Positions 37,049-46,417 of a DNA stretch of 64,000 nucleotides are shown one piece after another. How positions within the stretch are numbered: the first letter of the stretch is position 1; every line of letters starts with the position of its first letter. Location: positions 434,001 to 498,000 of the forward strand of contig CBDEFR010000001.1 in NCBI GenBank assembly GCA_965237505.1. The letters are read 5' to 3'. The position numbers and the translations under genes were made by a program. The notes beneath the pieces were generated by a model, which ran no database searches, was not told the origin of the DNA, and was given only the letters and a program-made list of their open reading frames with translations. The stretch comes from NVTR01 sp965237505. GTDB taxonomy: Bacteria > Pseudomonadota > Alphaproteobacteria > Rhodobacterales > Rhodobacteraceae.

Positions 37049-38134
37049 ATGAAACAGAACTGGCTACCACTGGCCGCCGCCCTTGCCCTAAGCGCAGGCG
37101 TCGCGACAGCAGAAGAAGTACGGGTTTACAACTGGTCCGACTATATCGACGAAGAGTTGCTGACCAAATTCGAAGATGAGACTGGGATCGATCTGATCTA
37201 CGACGTTTTTGACTCTAACGAAGTTCTTGAAACGAAAATGCTTGCGGGTGGCTCCGGCTATGATGTTGTCGTTCCTTCAGGAACTTTCCTGCAGCGCCAG
37301 ATCACCGCCGGCGCGTTCCAAAGCCTGGATTTCTCGAAACTTTCAAATTCCGGCAATCTCTGGGACGTGATCAAGGACCGCACCGAACAATATGACCCCG
37401 GCAACGCTTACTCGATCAACTACATGTGGGGCACGACCGGCATTGCTGTTAACACCGGCCGCGTGGCCGAGGTTCTGGGCGACGACGCCCCAATCGGCTC
37501 GCTGGCGCTGATTTTCGAGCCTGCGAATATGGAAAAGCTGGCCGGATGCGGCGTGCATTTTCTTGACGCACCGACCGAGATGATCCCGGCGGCACTGGCC
37601 TATATCGGTGAAGATCCCAACAGCCAGGACCCGGATGTGATCGCCAAAGCCGAGCCGGTTTTGGCAGCGGTTCGTCCCTACGTGCTGAAATTCCACTCCT
37701 CGGAATATATCAACGCGCTGGCCAATGGTGACATTTGTGCGGCTTTTGGCTGGTCCGGAGACGTGTTGCAGGCGCGCGACCGTGCCTGGGAAGCCGACAA
37801 TGGCGTCGAGATTGCCTATAACGCGCCGTCCGAAGGGGCGTTGATGTGGTTTGACCAGATGGCGATTCCGGCCGATGCGCCAAACGTCGACGCCGCGCAT
37901 AAGTTCATCAATTTCATCATGGACGCGCAGAACATGGCCGACGCCTCAAACTACGTCTATTTCGCCAACGGCAACCTCGCGTCGCAACCGCTGCTGGCAG
38001 AAGATGTGATCGGTGATCCGGCAATCTATCCGGACGAGGCCACGCTGCAAAACCTCTACACCACGTCTCCATACGACGCTAAAATCCAGCGTGTCGTAAC
38101 GCGTCTGTGGACCAGGATAAAATCAGGTATATAA
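37049..38134 (+). CDS. potF: Polyamine ABC transporter substrate-binding protein (PotF/SpuD type)
   Basis: Periplasmic binding protein of 361 residues with a Sec signal peptide (MKQNWLPLAAALALSAGVATA). The mature start EEVRVYNWSDYIDEELL and the block GYDVVVPSGTFLQRQI match PotF/SpuD proteins that bind putrescine or spermidine. A good ribosome site (GGGAGAAATT) precedes the ATG. First gene of the potFGHI unit. Confidence 0.93.
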   Translation: MKQNWLPLAAALALSAGVATAEEVRVYNWSDYIDEELLTKFEDETGIDLIYDVFDSNEVLETKMLAGGSGYDVVVPSGTFLQRQITAGAFQSLDFSKLSNSGNLWDVIKDRTEQYDPGNAYSINYMWGTTGIAVNTGRVAEVLGDDAPIGSLALIFEPANMEKLAGCGVHFLDAPTEMIPAALAYIGEDPNSQDPDVIAKAEPVLAAVRPYVLKFHSSEYINALANGDICAAFGWSGDVLQARDRAWEADNGVEIAYNAPSEGALMWFDQMAIPADAPNVDAAHKFINFIMDAQNMADASNYVYFANGNLASQPLLAEDVIGDPAIYPDEATLQNLYTTSPYDAKIQRVVTRLWTRIKSGI

Positions 38135-38200
38135 ATCTGAGCCAACAAGCTCCGCGGCGGGTTACCGGCGCGGAGACCTGAAATCTGAGCGTGGGACAGA

Positions 38201-39340
38201 ATGTCAAAAGCGAACGAAAGCGCCGTGTTTGCCCCATGGCAGGACCCGGACCAGAAACCGCTGATCCGGTTTGAATCTGTCACCAAGCGGTTTGGTGACT
38301 TCGTTGCCATCGACGATCTGTCTCTGAACATTTACAACGAAGAATTTTTCGCTCTTCTTGGCCCGTCAGGGTGTGGCAAAACGACTCTAATGCGGCTGTT
38401 GGCGGGCTTTGAGGATCCTACCGAGGGCACGATCCTGCTTGACGGTCAGAATATGAAGTCGGTGCCGCCCAACAAGCGTGCCACCAACATGATGTTCCAG
38501 TCATACGCGTTGTTCCCGCACCTGTCAGTCACTGACAATATCGCCTTTGGCCTGAAACGCTCAGCAATGCCGAAATCGGAAATTCAGGGCCGGGTCAATG
38601 AAATGCTGCGCCTGACCCGGCTGGAAGCATTTGCAAAACGCAAACCGCACCAAATATCCGGTGGCCAGCGCCAGCGCGTCGCATTGGCCCGCGCATTGGC
38701 CAAAGGCCCAAAGCTTTTGCTGCTGGATGAGCCGATGGGCGCGCTCGACAAAAAGCTGCGCCAGGACACACAGTTTGAACTGATGGATATTCAGGAAAAG
38801 ACCGGCACGACGTTCGTGATTGTGACCCACGATCAGGAAGAGGCGATGACCGTCGCGTCCCGCATAGCCGTGATGGATGAGGGCAAGATCGTTCAGGTCG
38901 CTACTCCGGATCGGCTTTATGAAACGCCAAAATCGGTTTATGTGGCTGATTTCATCGGCGAGGTGAACATAATCGCCGGCAACGCCACCCCGAAAAACGG
39001 CGCGCTGACCGAAATCCACTGGGCCGAAGGTCAGCCGGCAATACTTGGCACTGCCGACGCTCCGATCGCCGAAGGCACCCGCTGTCATTTTGCCATCCGA
39101 CCGGAAAAAGTGTCTATTTCGGCAGATAAGCCCGACAATTGTGCAAATTCGGTTCAGGGCAGGGTCCATGATATTGCCTACCTCGGGAATATTTCGACCT
39201 ACCATGTGGAACTGAAAAACGGCCAGATTATCAAAGCCCAGACCGCCAACAATCGCCGGATCGCGCGGCGCAGCTTTAACTGGGAAGACCGGGTCTGGTT
39301 GTCCTGGACCGACACCGCCGGTGTCATTTTGACAGAATAG
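38201..39340 (+). CDS. potG: Polyamine ABC transporter ATP-binding protein
   Basis: ATPase of 379 residues. Walker A is GPSGCGKTTLMRLLAGFEDP, the signature is HQISGGQRQRVALARALA, Walker B is LLLLDEPMGALDKKLR, and the switch histidine is in IVTHDQEEAM. The C-terminal TOBE domain contains RCHFAIRPEKVSIS. Starts MSKANESAVFAPWQD. Confidence 0.95.
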   Translation: MSKANESAVFAPWQDPDQKPLIRFESVTKRFGDFVAIDDLSLNIYNEEFFALLGPSGCGKTTLMRLLAGFEDPTEGTILLDGQNMKSVPPNKRATNMMFQSYALFPHLSVTDNIAFGLKRSAMPKSEIQGRVNEMLRLTRLEAFAKRKPHQISGGQRQRVALARALAKGPKLLLLDEPMGALDKKLRQDTQFELMDIQEKTGTTFVIVTHDQEEAMTVASRIAVMDEGKIVQVATPDRLYETPKSVYVADFIGEVNIIAGNATPKNGALTEIHWAEGQPAILGTADAPIAEGTRCHFAIRPEKVSISADKPDNCANSVQGRVHDIAYLGNISTYHVELKNGQIIKAQTANNRRIARRSFNWEDRVWLSWTDTAGVILTE

Positions 39341-39349
39341 CGATCAGCA

Positions 39350-40246
39350 ATGAATTTCCGCCGCCTGTTTCTGATTTGGGTGCCGTACTTTTGGCTTTTG
39401 GCGCTGTTCTTGGTCCCATTTGGTATCGTCTTGAAAATCGCGTTCTCCGACATCGCGCTGGCAATCCCACCCTACACGCCAACCTTTGATCTGAGTGCTG
39501 GGTGGGAGGGATTCAAAGCCTATTTCGCGAAACTTGATTTCGAAAATTTTATTTTTCTAACTACGGACGAACTTTACTGGCGCGCCTATCTGTCCAGCCT
39601 CAGGATCGCCACCATCTCTACAATTGCGACACTCATTGTTGGCTACCCAATTGCCTATGGAATGGCCAAAGCATCGTCCGAGTGGCAGCCAACCCTGCTG
39701 ATGCTGGTGATCCTGCCGTTCTGGACCAGCTTTTTGATCCGGGTATATTCCTGGATGTGGATTCTCAGCAGGGACGGATACCTGAACCAGTTTCTGCTTG
39801 GCATCGGCGCAATCAATGAGCCGTTGATTATCCTCAACACCAACGTGGCGGTCTATATCGGCATCGTCTACACCTACTTGCCGTTCATGGTCCTGCCGAT
39901 CTACGCGACCTTGGAAAAACTGGACGAATCCCTGCTGGAAGCAGCCGAAGACTTGGGATGCTCGCGGACTTCGGCGTTTTGGCTGATCACCGTGCCACTG
40001 TCAAAAGCCGGGATCATTGCCGGCTGTTTTCTGGTGTTCATCCCCGCCATCGGCGAATTCGTCATCCCGTCGCTTTTGGGCGGCTCAAGAACCCTGATGA
40101 TCGGCAAGGTGCTGTGGGAAGAGTTCTTCTCAAACCGCGACTGGCCGGTGGCCTCGGCGGTGGCGGTGATACTGCTGCTGGTGCTGGTCATCCCGATCAT
40201 CCTGTTCCAGCGCAATGAACAGAAACAGCGGGAACAGGCACAATGA
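39350..40246 (+). CDS. potH: Polyamine ABC transporter permease
   Basis: Inner-membrane permease of 298 residues with six or more hydrophobic segments. The EAA loop is EAAEDLGCSRTSAFWLITVP, which contacts the ATPase. It follows potG by 9 bp and overlaps potI by 4 nt. Confidence 0.94.
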   Translation: MNFRRLFLIWVPYFWLLALFLVPFGIVLKIAFSDIALAIPPYTPTFDLSAGWEGFKAYFAKLDFENFIFLTTDELYWRAYLSSLRIATISTIATLIVGYPIAYGMAKASSEWQPTLLMLVILPFWTSFLIRVYSWMWILSRDGYLNQFLLGIGAINEPLIILNTNVAVYIGIVYTYLPFMVLPIYATLEKLDESLLEAAEDLGCSRTSAFWLITVPLSKAGIIAGCFLVFIPAIGEFVIPSLLGGSRTLMIGKVLWEEFFSNRDWPVASAVAVILLLVLVIPIILFQRNEQKQREQAQ

Positions 40247-41061
40247 CCCGGCGGTTTTCCTGGTTCAACGCCACCTCGCTGACGCTTGGCTTTGCGTTTC
40301 TTTACCTGCCGATGGTCATCCTGATCATCTACAGCTTCAACAAGTCCCGCCTGGTCACCGTCTGGGCCGGGTTTTCAACCAAATGGTATGGTGAGCTGAT
40401 TCAAAATGACGCGTTCCTGGACGCCGCCTGGGTCACGCTGAAAGTCGCCGCAATGTCATCGACGCTGGCAACGATTCTGGGCACAATGGCCGCCTATGTG
40501 ATGGTTCGCAGCGGGCGATTTTATGGTCGCACGCTGTTTTCCGGGATGATTTACGCGCCGCTGGTCATGCCCGAGGTGATCACTGGCCTGTCGCTATTGC
40601 TTCTCTTCATCGCCATTGGTCTTGACCGCGGCATCGTGACCATCGTCCTTGCACACACGACGTTCTCGATGTGCTACGTGTCGGTCGTGGTATCGTCGCG
40701 GCTGGTCAGCTTTGACCGGTCGCTGGAAGAGGCGGCACTTGACCTGGGGTGCACGCCGTTTGACGCCTTCAAAAGCGTGACCCTTCCGATCATCGCGCCC
40801 GCGGTCATTTCCGGCTGGCTTTTGGCCTTCACGCTGTCGCTGGATGATCTGGTTATCGCGTCGTTCACCTCCGGCCCGGCATCAACCACGCTGCCGATCA
40901 GGATATTCAGCGCGGTGCGTCTGGGCGTCAGCCCCGAGATCAACGCGCTTTCGACGATCTTGATACTGATCGTCACCGTCGGCGTCGTCTCGGCCTCGCT
41001 TGTCTCCAAACGCGCCATTGCCCGGCAACGCGCAGATGAGCAGATGGCGCTGCAACAGTGA
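40243..41061 (+). CDS. potI: Polyamine ABC transporter permease
   Basis: Second permease, 272 residues, with the EAA loop EEAALDLGCTPFDAFKSVTL. It starts within the potH stop codon. A GTG overlapping its own stop (41058) would be the natural start of the following puuA-like gene. Confidence 0.94.
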   Translation: MTRRFSWFNATSLTLGFAFLYLPMVILIIYSFNKSRLVTVWAGFSTKWYGELIQNDAFLDAAWVTLKVAAMSSTLATILGTMAAYVMVRSGRFYGRTLFSGMIYAPLVMPEVITGLSLLLLFIAIGLDRGIVTIVLAHTTFSMCYVSVVVSSRLVSFDRSLEEAALDLGCTPFDAFKSVTLPIIAPAVISGWLLAFTLSLDDLVIASFTSGPASTTLPIRIFSAVRLGVSPEINALSTILILIVTVGVVSASLVSKRAIARQRADEQMALQQ

Positions 41062-41126
41062 CGGATTTCAGGTCATAATACCGTACCTATTGCGAGCGTC
41101 ATGGCGTCCCGGACCGGGTTGAGCTG

Positions 41127-42395
41127 ATGCTCTGCGACCTGAACGGAATTCTGCGCGGCAAATGGCTGCCCGGCGATCAAGTGGACAAACTGATGACGGG
41201 CGGCGTGCGCCTGCCGATATCGACCTACGCGCCCAACATTATGGGGTCGGAACCGCCAGACACCGGGCTGGGCATCGTCGTGGGCGACCCGGATGGCATC
41301 ATCACGCCAACACCCGGCACGCTGCATCGCGTTCCGTGGTCCAATCGCAACGTTGCGCAGGTGCTCGTGGAAATGCAAGAGGGCAACCAGATCAGCCGGC
41401 TCTCGACCCGCGGCATTTTGCAAAATCTGTTGGATCGGTTCGCGGCGCTTGGCCTGCGCCCGGTGGTGGCCACGGAACTGGAATTTTATATCGTCAAGAA
41501 ACGCGTAAACTACTCCGATCCGCCAATGCCGCCAGATCGCCTGCCGGATGCGCAAAATTACGATCTTGAGGTCCTGTCGCGATACGAAGCGATACTGACC
41601 GATATTCAGGACGCCTCGGCCAAGCAGGGGCTGGCGACCGACACCCTGATTGCAGAATTCGGCCCTGGTCAGTTTGAAATCAATTTTCATCATACCGGCG
41701 ATTTGCTCTCCGCTGCAGACACGGCGTTACTGTTTCGCCGCCTTGCGCGCGGAGTCGTTGCGAGCCACGGCTATGAGGCCACGTTCATGGCCAAACCTTA
41801 CGCGCGCGAGCCCGGCAACGGGATGCACGTTCATGTGTCGGTCCTGAACAACGATGGTGACAACATCTTTGCGTCACCCACCGGTGTCGCGCCCAAATTG
41901 CGCGCCGCGGTTGCCGGTGTGCTCGGCACGATGCGCGACATGCAGGCGGTCTTTGCCCCGCACCTGAATTCATACCGCCGCTTTCAGCCAAATAGCTTCG
42001 CCCCGTCAAGGCCTGACTGGGGTCTGGACAACCGCGCCGCCGCCGTGCGTCTGCCTGAGACCAACGGCAAAGCTGCAAGACTGGAACACCGGATATCGGG
42101 CGCCGACGTGAACCCCTACCTTGCCCTGACCGCGATCCTTGGCGGGCTTCTGCACGGGCTGGATACCGACCCCGCATTGCCTCTGCCGCTCGACGATCCC
42201 AATTCAGACCCAAGCGAACCGCTGACCCATGACTGGATCACAGCGGTTGATCTGTTTGAAAAGTCCGAATTCGCCGAAAAACTGTTTGGCAAATCCTACC
42301 GTGATATCTATGTGGCTGTCAGGCGCGACGAAATCGCCGCCCTGTCAGCAGAAATCTCTCCTGTCGAATATCGCTACTACCTCAGCCGACTATGA
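41127..42395 (+). CDS. Second glutamine synthetase-family protein (PuuA-like), N-terminus cut by an early stop
   Basis: 422 residues from the ATG at 41127 (MLCDLNGILRGKWLPGDQVD). GS motifs include ATELEFYIV, AEFGPGQFEINFHH, NGMHVHVSVLNNDG and RLEHRISGADVNPYLALTAI. The natural start is probably the GTG at 41058 that overlaps the potI stop; that frame reads TDFRS, then TAA at 41076-41078, then YRTYCERHGVPDRVEL directly into the known part. So the native reading is stopped at codon seven and only a form lacking 23 N-terminal residues could be made. The rest is intact, so partial function cannot be excluded. Confidence 0.8.
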   Translation: MLCDLNGILRGKWLPGDQVDKLMTGGVRLPISTYAPNIMGSEPPDTGLGIVVGDPDGIITPTPGTLHRVPWSNRNVAQVLVEMQEGNQISRLSTRGILQNLLDRFAALGLRPVVATELEFYIVKKRVNYSDPPMPPDRLPDAQNYDLEVLSRYEAILTDIQDASAKQGLATDTLIAEFGPGQFEINFHHTGDLLSAADTALLFRRLARGVVASHGYEATFMAKPYAREPGNGMHVHVSVLNNDGDNIFASPTGVAPKLRAAVAGVLGTMRDMQAVFAPHLNSYRRFQPNSFAPSRPDWGLDNRAAAVRLPETNGKAARLEHRISGADVNPYLALTAILGGLLHGLDTDPALPLPLDDPNSDPSEPLTHDWITAVDLFEKSEFAEKLFGKSYRDIYVAVRRDEIAALSAEISPVEYRYYLSRL

Positions 42396-42411
42396 TCCCA
42401 GGATTGCCCGC

Positions 42412-43128
42412 ATGGCCGACCCAACCCTGACAATCGGTATTCTTGAGACCGGCCGCCTGCCGGATGAATTGCAACCTGCCCACGGTGACTATCCCAAAAT
42501 GATGGCCGAATGGCTTGCCCCGTTCGATGCGAAATTCGAAATCTTTCCGGTGCTTGACGGCGTGCTGCCGGACAACCCGGACGAATGCGATTTTTGGGTG
42601 ATCACCGGATCCAAATTTGGAGCGTACGAGGATCATGACTGGATCCGCCGGTTGGAAGAATTCATTCGCGCCTGCCGCGACGCTGGCCGCAAAATGATCG
42701 GCATCTGCTTTGGTCACCAGATCATCGCGCAGGCCCTGGGCGGGATCGTAGAGAACTCCGACAAAGGCTGGGGGTTGGGCGTGCACGAATACACCACGGC
42801 GAACTGGCCCGAAGCCTTGGGTCCTGAGCCCAAAAACCTTCGCCTTCAGGCATTTCATCAGGATCAGGTAAAACAGCCACCATCGGCCGCGTCGCGCATT
42901 GCCAGTTCCGAATTCTGCGAATACGCCGCCCTGTGGTACCCGGGATTTGCACTTACCGTTCAGGGCCACCCTGAAATTTCACCCGTCTACGCTCTTGCAC
43001 TGCTGGAAAACCGCCGTGGCACGGTATTCCCTGATCAGGACGTCGACGAGGCTCTGAAAACTGTGCGTGCAAGGACAACCAGCGCAGCGTTGGCCCGTTA
43101 TATTCGCGATAACCTGGCGTCTATCTGA
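42412..43128 (+). CDS. Class I glutamine amidotransferase-like protein (possible gamma-glutamyl hydrolase)
   Basis: 238 residues. The nucleophile elbow GICFGHQIIAQALGG has the catalytic Cys, and LTVQGHPEISP gives the His-x-Glu pair. In polyamine clusters such proteins can hydrolyse gamma-glutamyl bonds, but the sequence is closer to GMP-synthase-like amidotransferases than to classic PuuD, so the substrate is open. It starts 16 bp after the puuA-like gene (MADPTLTIGILETGRL). Confidence 0.85.
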   Translation: MADPTLTIGILETGRLPDELQPAHGDYPKMMAEWLAPFDAKFEIFPVLDGVLPDNPDECDFWVITGSKFGAYEDHDWIRRLEEFIRACRDAGRKMIGICFGHQIIAQALGGIVENSDKGWGLGVHEYTTANWPEALGPEPKNLRLQAFHQDQVKQPPSAASRIASSEFCEYAALWYPGFALTVQGHPEISPVYALALLENRRGTVFPDQDVDEALKTVRARTTSAALARYIRDNLASI

Positions 43129-43181
43129 AGGGTTCGTGATACCGTCATCGTGAGAATATCTGCTCTGTTGGGATCAGCAAC

Positions 43182-44261
43182 ATGCCAAAAAATCAAAAAC
43201 CCGTTGAAACCACAACGCTCGGATCGTTCCCCAAACCGGCCTATGTTCCGGTGCGCGACTGGTTCGATATGGCGCGCGAAACCGGCGGCATGAACAGCAG
43301 CAAGACGACATTTGACTACACGGCAGACACCCAAACAGCTGGTGCATCGTACGAAGCCCTGTTTATCCGCGCGGCAAAGGAAGTCATCGACATTCAGCTG
43401 CGCTCCGGCATCACGATCCCGACCGACGGCGAGGTGCGGCGCGAAAATTACATCCACTATCACTGCCGGCATCTGGACGGCTTTGATTTCGACAATTTGG
43501 AACACCGGGTGCTGCGCGACGGTGCCTATGAAACCGATCTGCCCGCGATTCGCGAACCGATCTGCCACAGCGGCAATTTTTACGGCGCACATGATTATCT
43601 GGCCAGCCAGGGCGTCAGCCGGCGCCCGGTGAAGTTCACCTTGCCCGGCCCGCTGACCATCATGGATACAACGGCGGATTGTTTTTATGACGACCGGCCG
43701 AAACTGAACGCGGCGCTGGCCGAAACCGTGAACAGGGAAATCCTCGCGCTTGTCGATGCAGGTTGTCAGTATATCCAGGTCGACGAGCCGCTATTCGCCC
43801 GTGCCCTCGATGACGCTCTAAGCTTTGGCATGGACGGTCTGGAGCGTTGTTTCCGCGGCGTGCCAGACTCGGTCATTCGCGTGGTCCATATGTGCTGCGG
43901 TTATCCCGATCATCTGGATGATGTCGATTACAAAAAGGCCGACCCGAACAGCTATCACCGCCTCGCCAGCGCCATCGACGCCGCCGCGTTCGACCAGATA
44001 TCAATCGAGGACGCGCATTGTTGCAACAACCTTGACCTGCTGGACAAATTTCAAACCAAAACGGTGATTTTCGGAGCCGTCGCGATTGCCAGCAGCCGCG
44101 TTGAAACAGTGGAAGATGTCGCATCGCGGCTCCGTTCGGCGCTTGACCATATCGACCGTGACCGGCTGGTTGTCGCGCCTGACTGCGGCCTCGGGCTGTT
44201 GCCTGCGGATCTGGCCGAAGCAAAGTTGCGGGTGATGTGCGACGCCGCGGCGCTGATCTGA
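43182..44261 (+). CDS. Cobalamin-independent methionine synthase-like protein (MetE C-terminal type)
   Basis: 359 residues, about the size of the catalytic half of MetE only. It begins TTTLGSFPKPAYVPVRDW, and the likely zinc ligands are in VVHMCCGYPDHL and VAPDCGLGLLP; YIQVDEPLFAR is the conserved acidic block. Single-domain members of this family transfer methyl groups, sometimes from donors other than methyl-THF-polyglutamate. It is last in the pot unit. The link to polyamines is not obvious. Confidence 0.82.
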   Translation: MPKNQKPVETTTLGSFPKPAYVPVRDWFDMARETGGMNSSKTTFDYTADTQTAGASYEALFIRAAKEVIDIQLRSGITIPTDGEVRRENYIHYHCRHLDGFDFDNLEHRVLRDGAYETDLPAIREPICHSGNFYGAHDYLASQGVSRRPVKFTLPGPLTIMDTTADCFYDDRPKLNAALAETVNREILALVDAGCQYIQVDEPLFARALDDALSFGMDGLERCFRGVPDSVIRVVHMCCGYPDHLDDVDYKKADPNSYHRLASAIDAAAFDQISIEDAHCCNNLDLLDKFQTKTVIFGAVAIASSRVETVEDVASRLRSALDHIDRDRLVVAPDCGLGLLPADLAEAKLRVMCDAAALI

Positions 44262-44342
44262 CAAAAGTGCGTCCGGCTCAGTGTGACGTCAAATCCCCGG
44301 CTTCAGACACCGAACGACAAACTCATGATTGTGATAAGCGGT

Positions 44343-45215
44343 TCAGTTTATGACGACCGTGTATTTGACAATCCGGTTGTTGTCTGAGTCAGAGATAAAA
44401 TAGGAATTTCCGAAAATCTCGATACCTTCCGGGTCGTCAAACTTGCCCGGCCCGACACCAGGTATGCCATCACCGATGACCCCTTGCAGGCGGCTGCCCA
44501 CAGGGGCAGATGGATCGATCAACAAAATCCGGTGGGCGTCCTGATCGGCCACCACCAGTCGTCCGAAATCGTCGACCGCCAGATAGCGCGGACCGGCAAA
44601 GCCAAATTCAGGACCCTGAAGGATCTGCAGAAAGTTAAGATCAGCGTCAAACTGCACCAGGCGGCGTGACCGATTGTCGGCCACCCAGACCGACCCGTCC
44701 GGTGCGCCTGCAACATCATGCGCGCCATTTAGACCCCTGACTGCGGCAATCGGGTTACCGTCCTCGATGACCACCATTGCACCGAGCCCGCCAGCAACCA
44801 CGTATAGGCGCCCGTTCGGGTGCGCAAACGCTCCTTCCGTGCGCGGCATGCCGCTGAAACTTTCGACATATTTTCCCTGCACGCCGTCCACTTCGTAAAC
44901 ATCCACGCGGCTCAGCCCGGTGACGGCAATATAGGCGCGCCCGTCCGGTCCGAACGAAATGTCGTGCACGCCAAACAGCGCCCCGTCACCAAAAGAGCCA
45001 AGAATTTCCAATGTGTCCGGGTCCAGCACCTTGATGCTGTCGCCAAACTTGTCAGCGACATAGAGCAGCCCGCTTGGGCCGATTGTAAGGTCATGCGGGT
45101 CGTTCAGAACCGGCTCGCTGGCAATGTCAAAGGCCGCGAACGCATTGTCCTGCGCCGCAGCGGACGCCGCCAGCAGGGCGACGGCAACAATCGCGAAAGG
45201 CGCATTTACGGGCAT
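44343..45215 (-). CDS. Secreted NHL-repeat beta-propeller protein
   Basis: 290 residues with a signal peptide (MPVNAPFAIVAVALLAASAA, then AQ). At least five propeller repeats follow with the pattern seen in LTIGPSGLLYVADKFGDSIK, ISFGPDGRAYIAVTGLSRVD and LAVDDFGRLVVADQDAHRIL. No catalytic motif was seen; such proteins are binding or scaffold proteins in the periplasm. Start chosen at the signal peptide. Confidence 0.8.
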   Translation of the reverse strand: MPVNAPFAIVAVALLAASAAAQDNAFAAFDIASEPVLNDPHDLTIGPSGLLYVADKFGDSIKVLDPDTLEILGSFGDGALFGVHDISFGPDGRAYIAVTGLSRVDVYEVDGVQGKYVESFSGMPRTEGAFAHPNGRLYVVAGGLGAMVVIEDGNPIAAVRGLNGAHDVAGAPDGSVWVADNRSRRLVQFDADLNFLQILQGPEFGFAGPRYLAVDDFGRLVVADQDAHRILLIDPSAPVGSRLQGVIGDGIPGVGPGKFDDPEGIEIFGNSYFISDSDNNRIVKYTVVIN

Positions 45216-45550
45216 TTCCGAAATCCAAAACATCGCGTTGATCTTGCGGCAGGCGGGCACATCGCGCAACTGTGATCACGTCTGATTGACCTGTGCACTA
45301 AAACAAGCGCAGATTCGGCGCGGATCGCGGCGGTATCGGGCGAACCCGTGGGCGTCTTGGCGGCGCTGTTCGGTCCAAATTTCAAATCGATCGCGGTGTT
45401 GCGAGCTTTTGTCTTATCTCCACTCCTTGGTGGTTACGATGAACCTGTTACTCCCTCTGATCAAATGCCGCAATATGGTCCCATAAGCGCTGATGTCAGG
45501 CAGTTTTGTTGGTTCATTCGGCTCGCGGGGCCCACGCGTATCCATGACAC
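45216..45550. other. 335-bp gap; no gene supported
   Basis: An open frame on the plus strand from about 45295 to beyond 45550 has reasonable codon use (GVLAALFGPNFKSIAVLRAF) but no start codon with a ribosome site and no recognisable family; it then runs antisense into the CobW-type gene. It might be a gene remnant. Otherwise the gap should hold the promoter of the propeller gene. Confidence 0.35.
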
Positions 45551-46417
45551 TCAGCGCCACCAAATGTCAGCTGAGCGCGGATCAAACAGATTGTTTGGTC
45601 CGATCGCCACCAGAGCTGTCTCTCGCACCTGGTTTGCGCGGCGAATGTCAACTGTGTTGCCGACCAGATGAACCTCCCAACCACCGCCGCCGCATTCCAG
45701 CACATGCCCTTTAATGCGGAAAACACCTTTTGGCGGGTTCGTTAACTTGCCGGACAGTTCGTTGAAGGACAGGCAATCGGCACCCCTGTGGGACCATTGG
45801 GCATATCTGGGATGGGGCGTGATTGCCGCCTTTACCGGGTCAGGATCGTTCAAAAGAAGATCAGACAATCCCACAGTGTCGGCAGATAATACGGTTGCTG
45901 TGGTCAGCATGGACAGCCGCTCCAGAACAGGCCTATCCACGCCCGTTGATTTCGCCAGCACCAGCAAGTCCGCTGCGGTGACCTGATCGCGCACTTGCCG
46001 GCCAATTTGAATATCAGCTTCTGTCGCCAAAAAATTCAAGGCGTCAACCAGCGTGACAATACCGCCGTATCGCAGATCGGGTTCGGCCTTGGCGGTCTCG
46101 GCGATATTGCGGGGTTCAGCGATGCCGCTGGCCTCGATCACCAGAATGTCCGGGCGCGGGCGACGGTCAAGGGCGTCGCCAAGGGCCATGAACAGATCGG
46201 CCCCCATTGTGCAACACACGCAGCCGTTGGTCAGCGTCAACATGTCCTCGTCAGCGCTTTCCAAAAGGTCAGCGTCTATATTGATCGCGCCAAAATCATT
46301 GACCAGAACCATGAATTTTTGGCCGCTTGCGTCCCTCAGCAATCGGTTGATCAGCGTGGTTTTGCCGGCCCCAAGGTAACCGCTGATGACAATCAGGGGC
46401 AGCGGCGCCAGGGTCAC
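45551..46417 (-). CDS. CobW/YjiA-type metal-binding GTPase
   Basis: G3E-family GTPase of 288 residues. Walker A is SGYLGAGKTTLINRLL, the metal-binding CxCC motif is NGCVCCTMGADLF, Walker B-like ILVIEASGIAEPRNIAE follows, and LAKSTGVD stands where the NKxD motif is expected (the Asn is replaced by Ala). The C-terminal CobW domain is short. Family members insert or deliver zinc or cobalt. Start overlaps the amidohydrolase stop by 4 nt, and since amidohydrolases use metals, the two may work together (inference). Confidence 0.88.
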   Translation of the reverse strand: MTLAPLPLIVISGYLGAGKTTLINRLLRDASGQKFMVLVNDFGAINIDADLLESADEDMLTLTNGCVCCTMGADLFMALGDALDRRPRPDILVIEASGIAEPRNIAETAKAEPDLRYGGIVTLVDALNFLATEADIQIGRQVRDQVTAADLLVLAKSTGVDRPVLERLSMLTTATVLSADTVGLSDLLLNDPDPVKAAITPHPRYAQWSHRGADCLSFNELSGKLTNPPKGVFRIKGHVLECGGGGWEVHLVGNTVDIRRANQVRETALVAIGPNNLFDPRSADIWWR

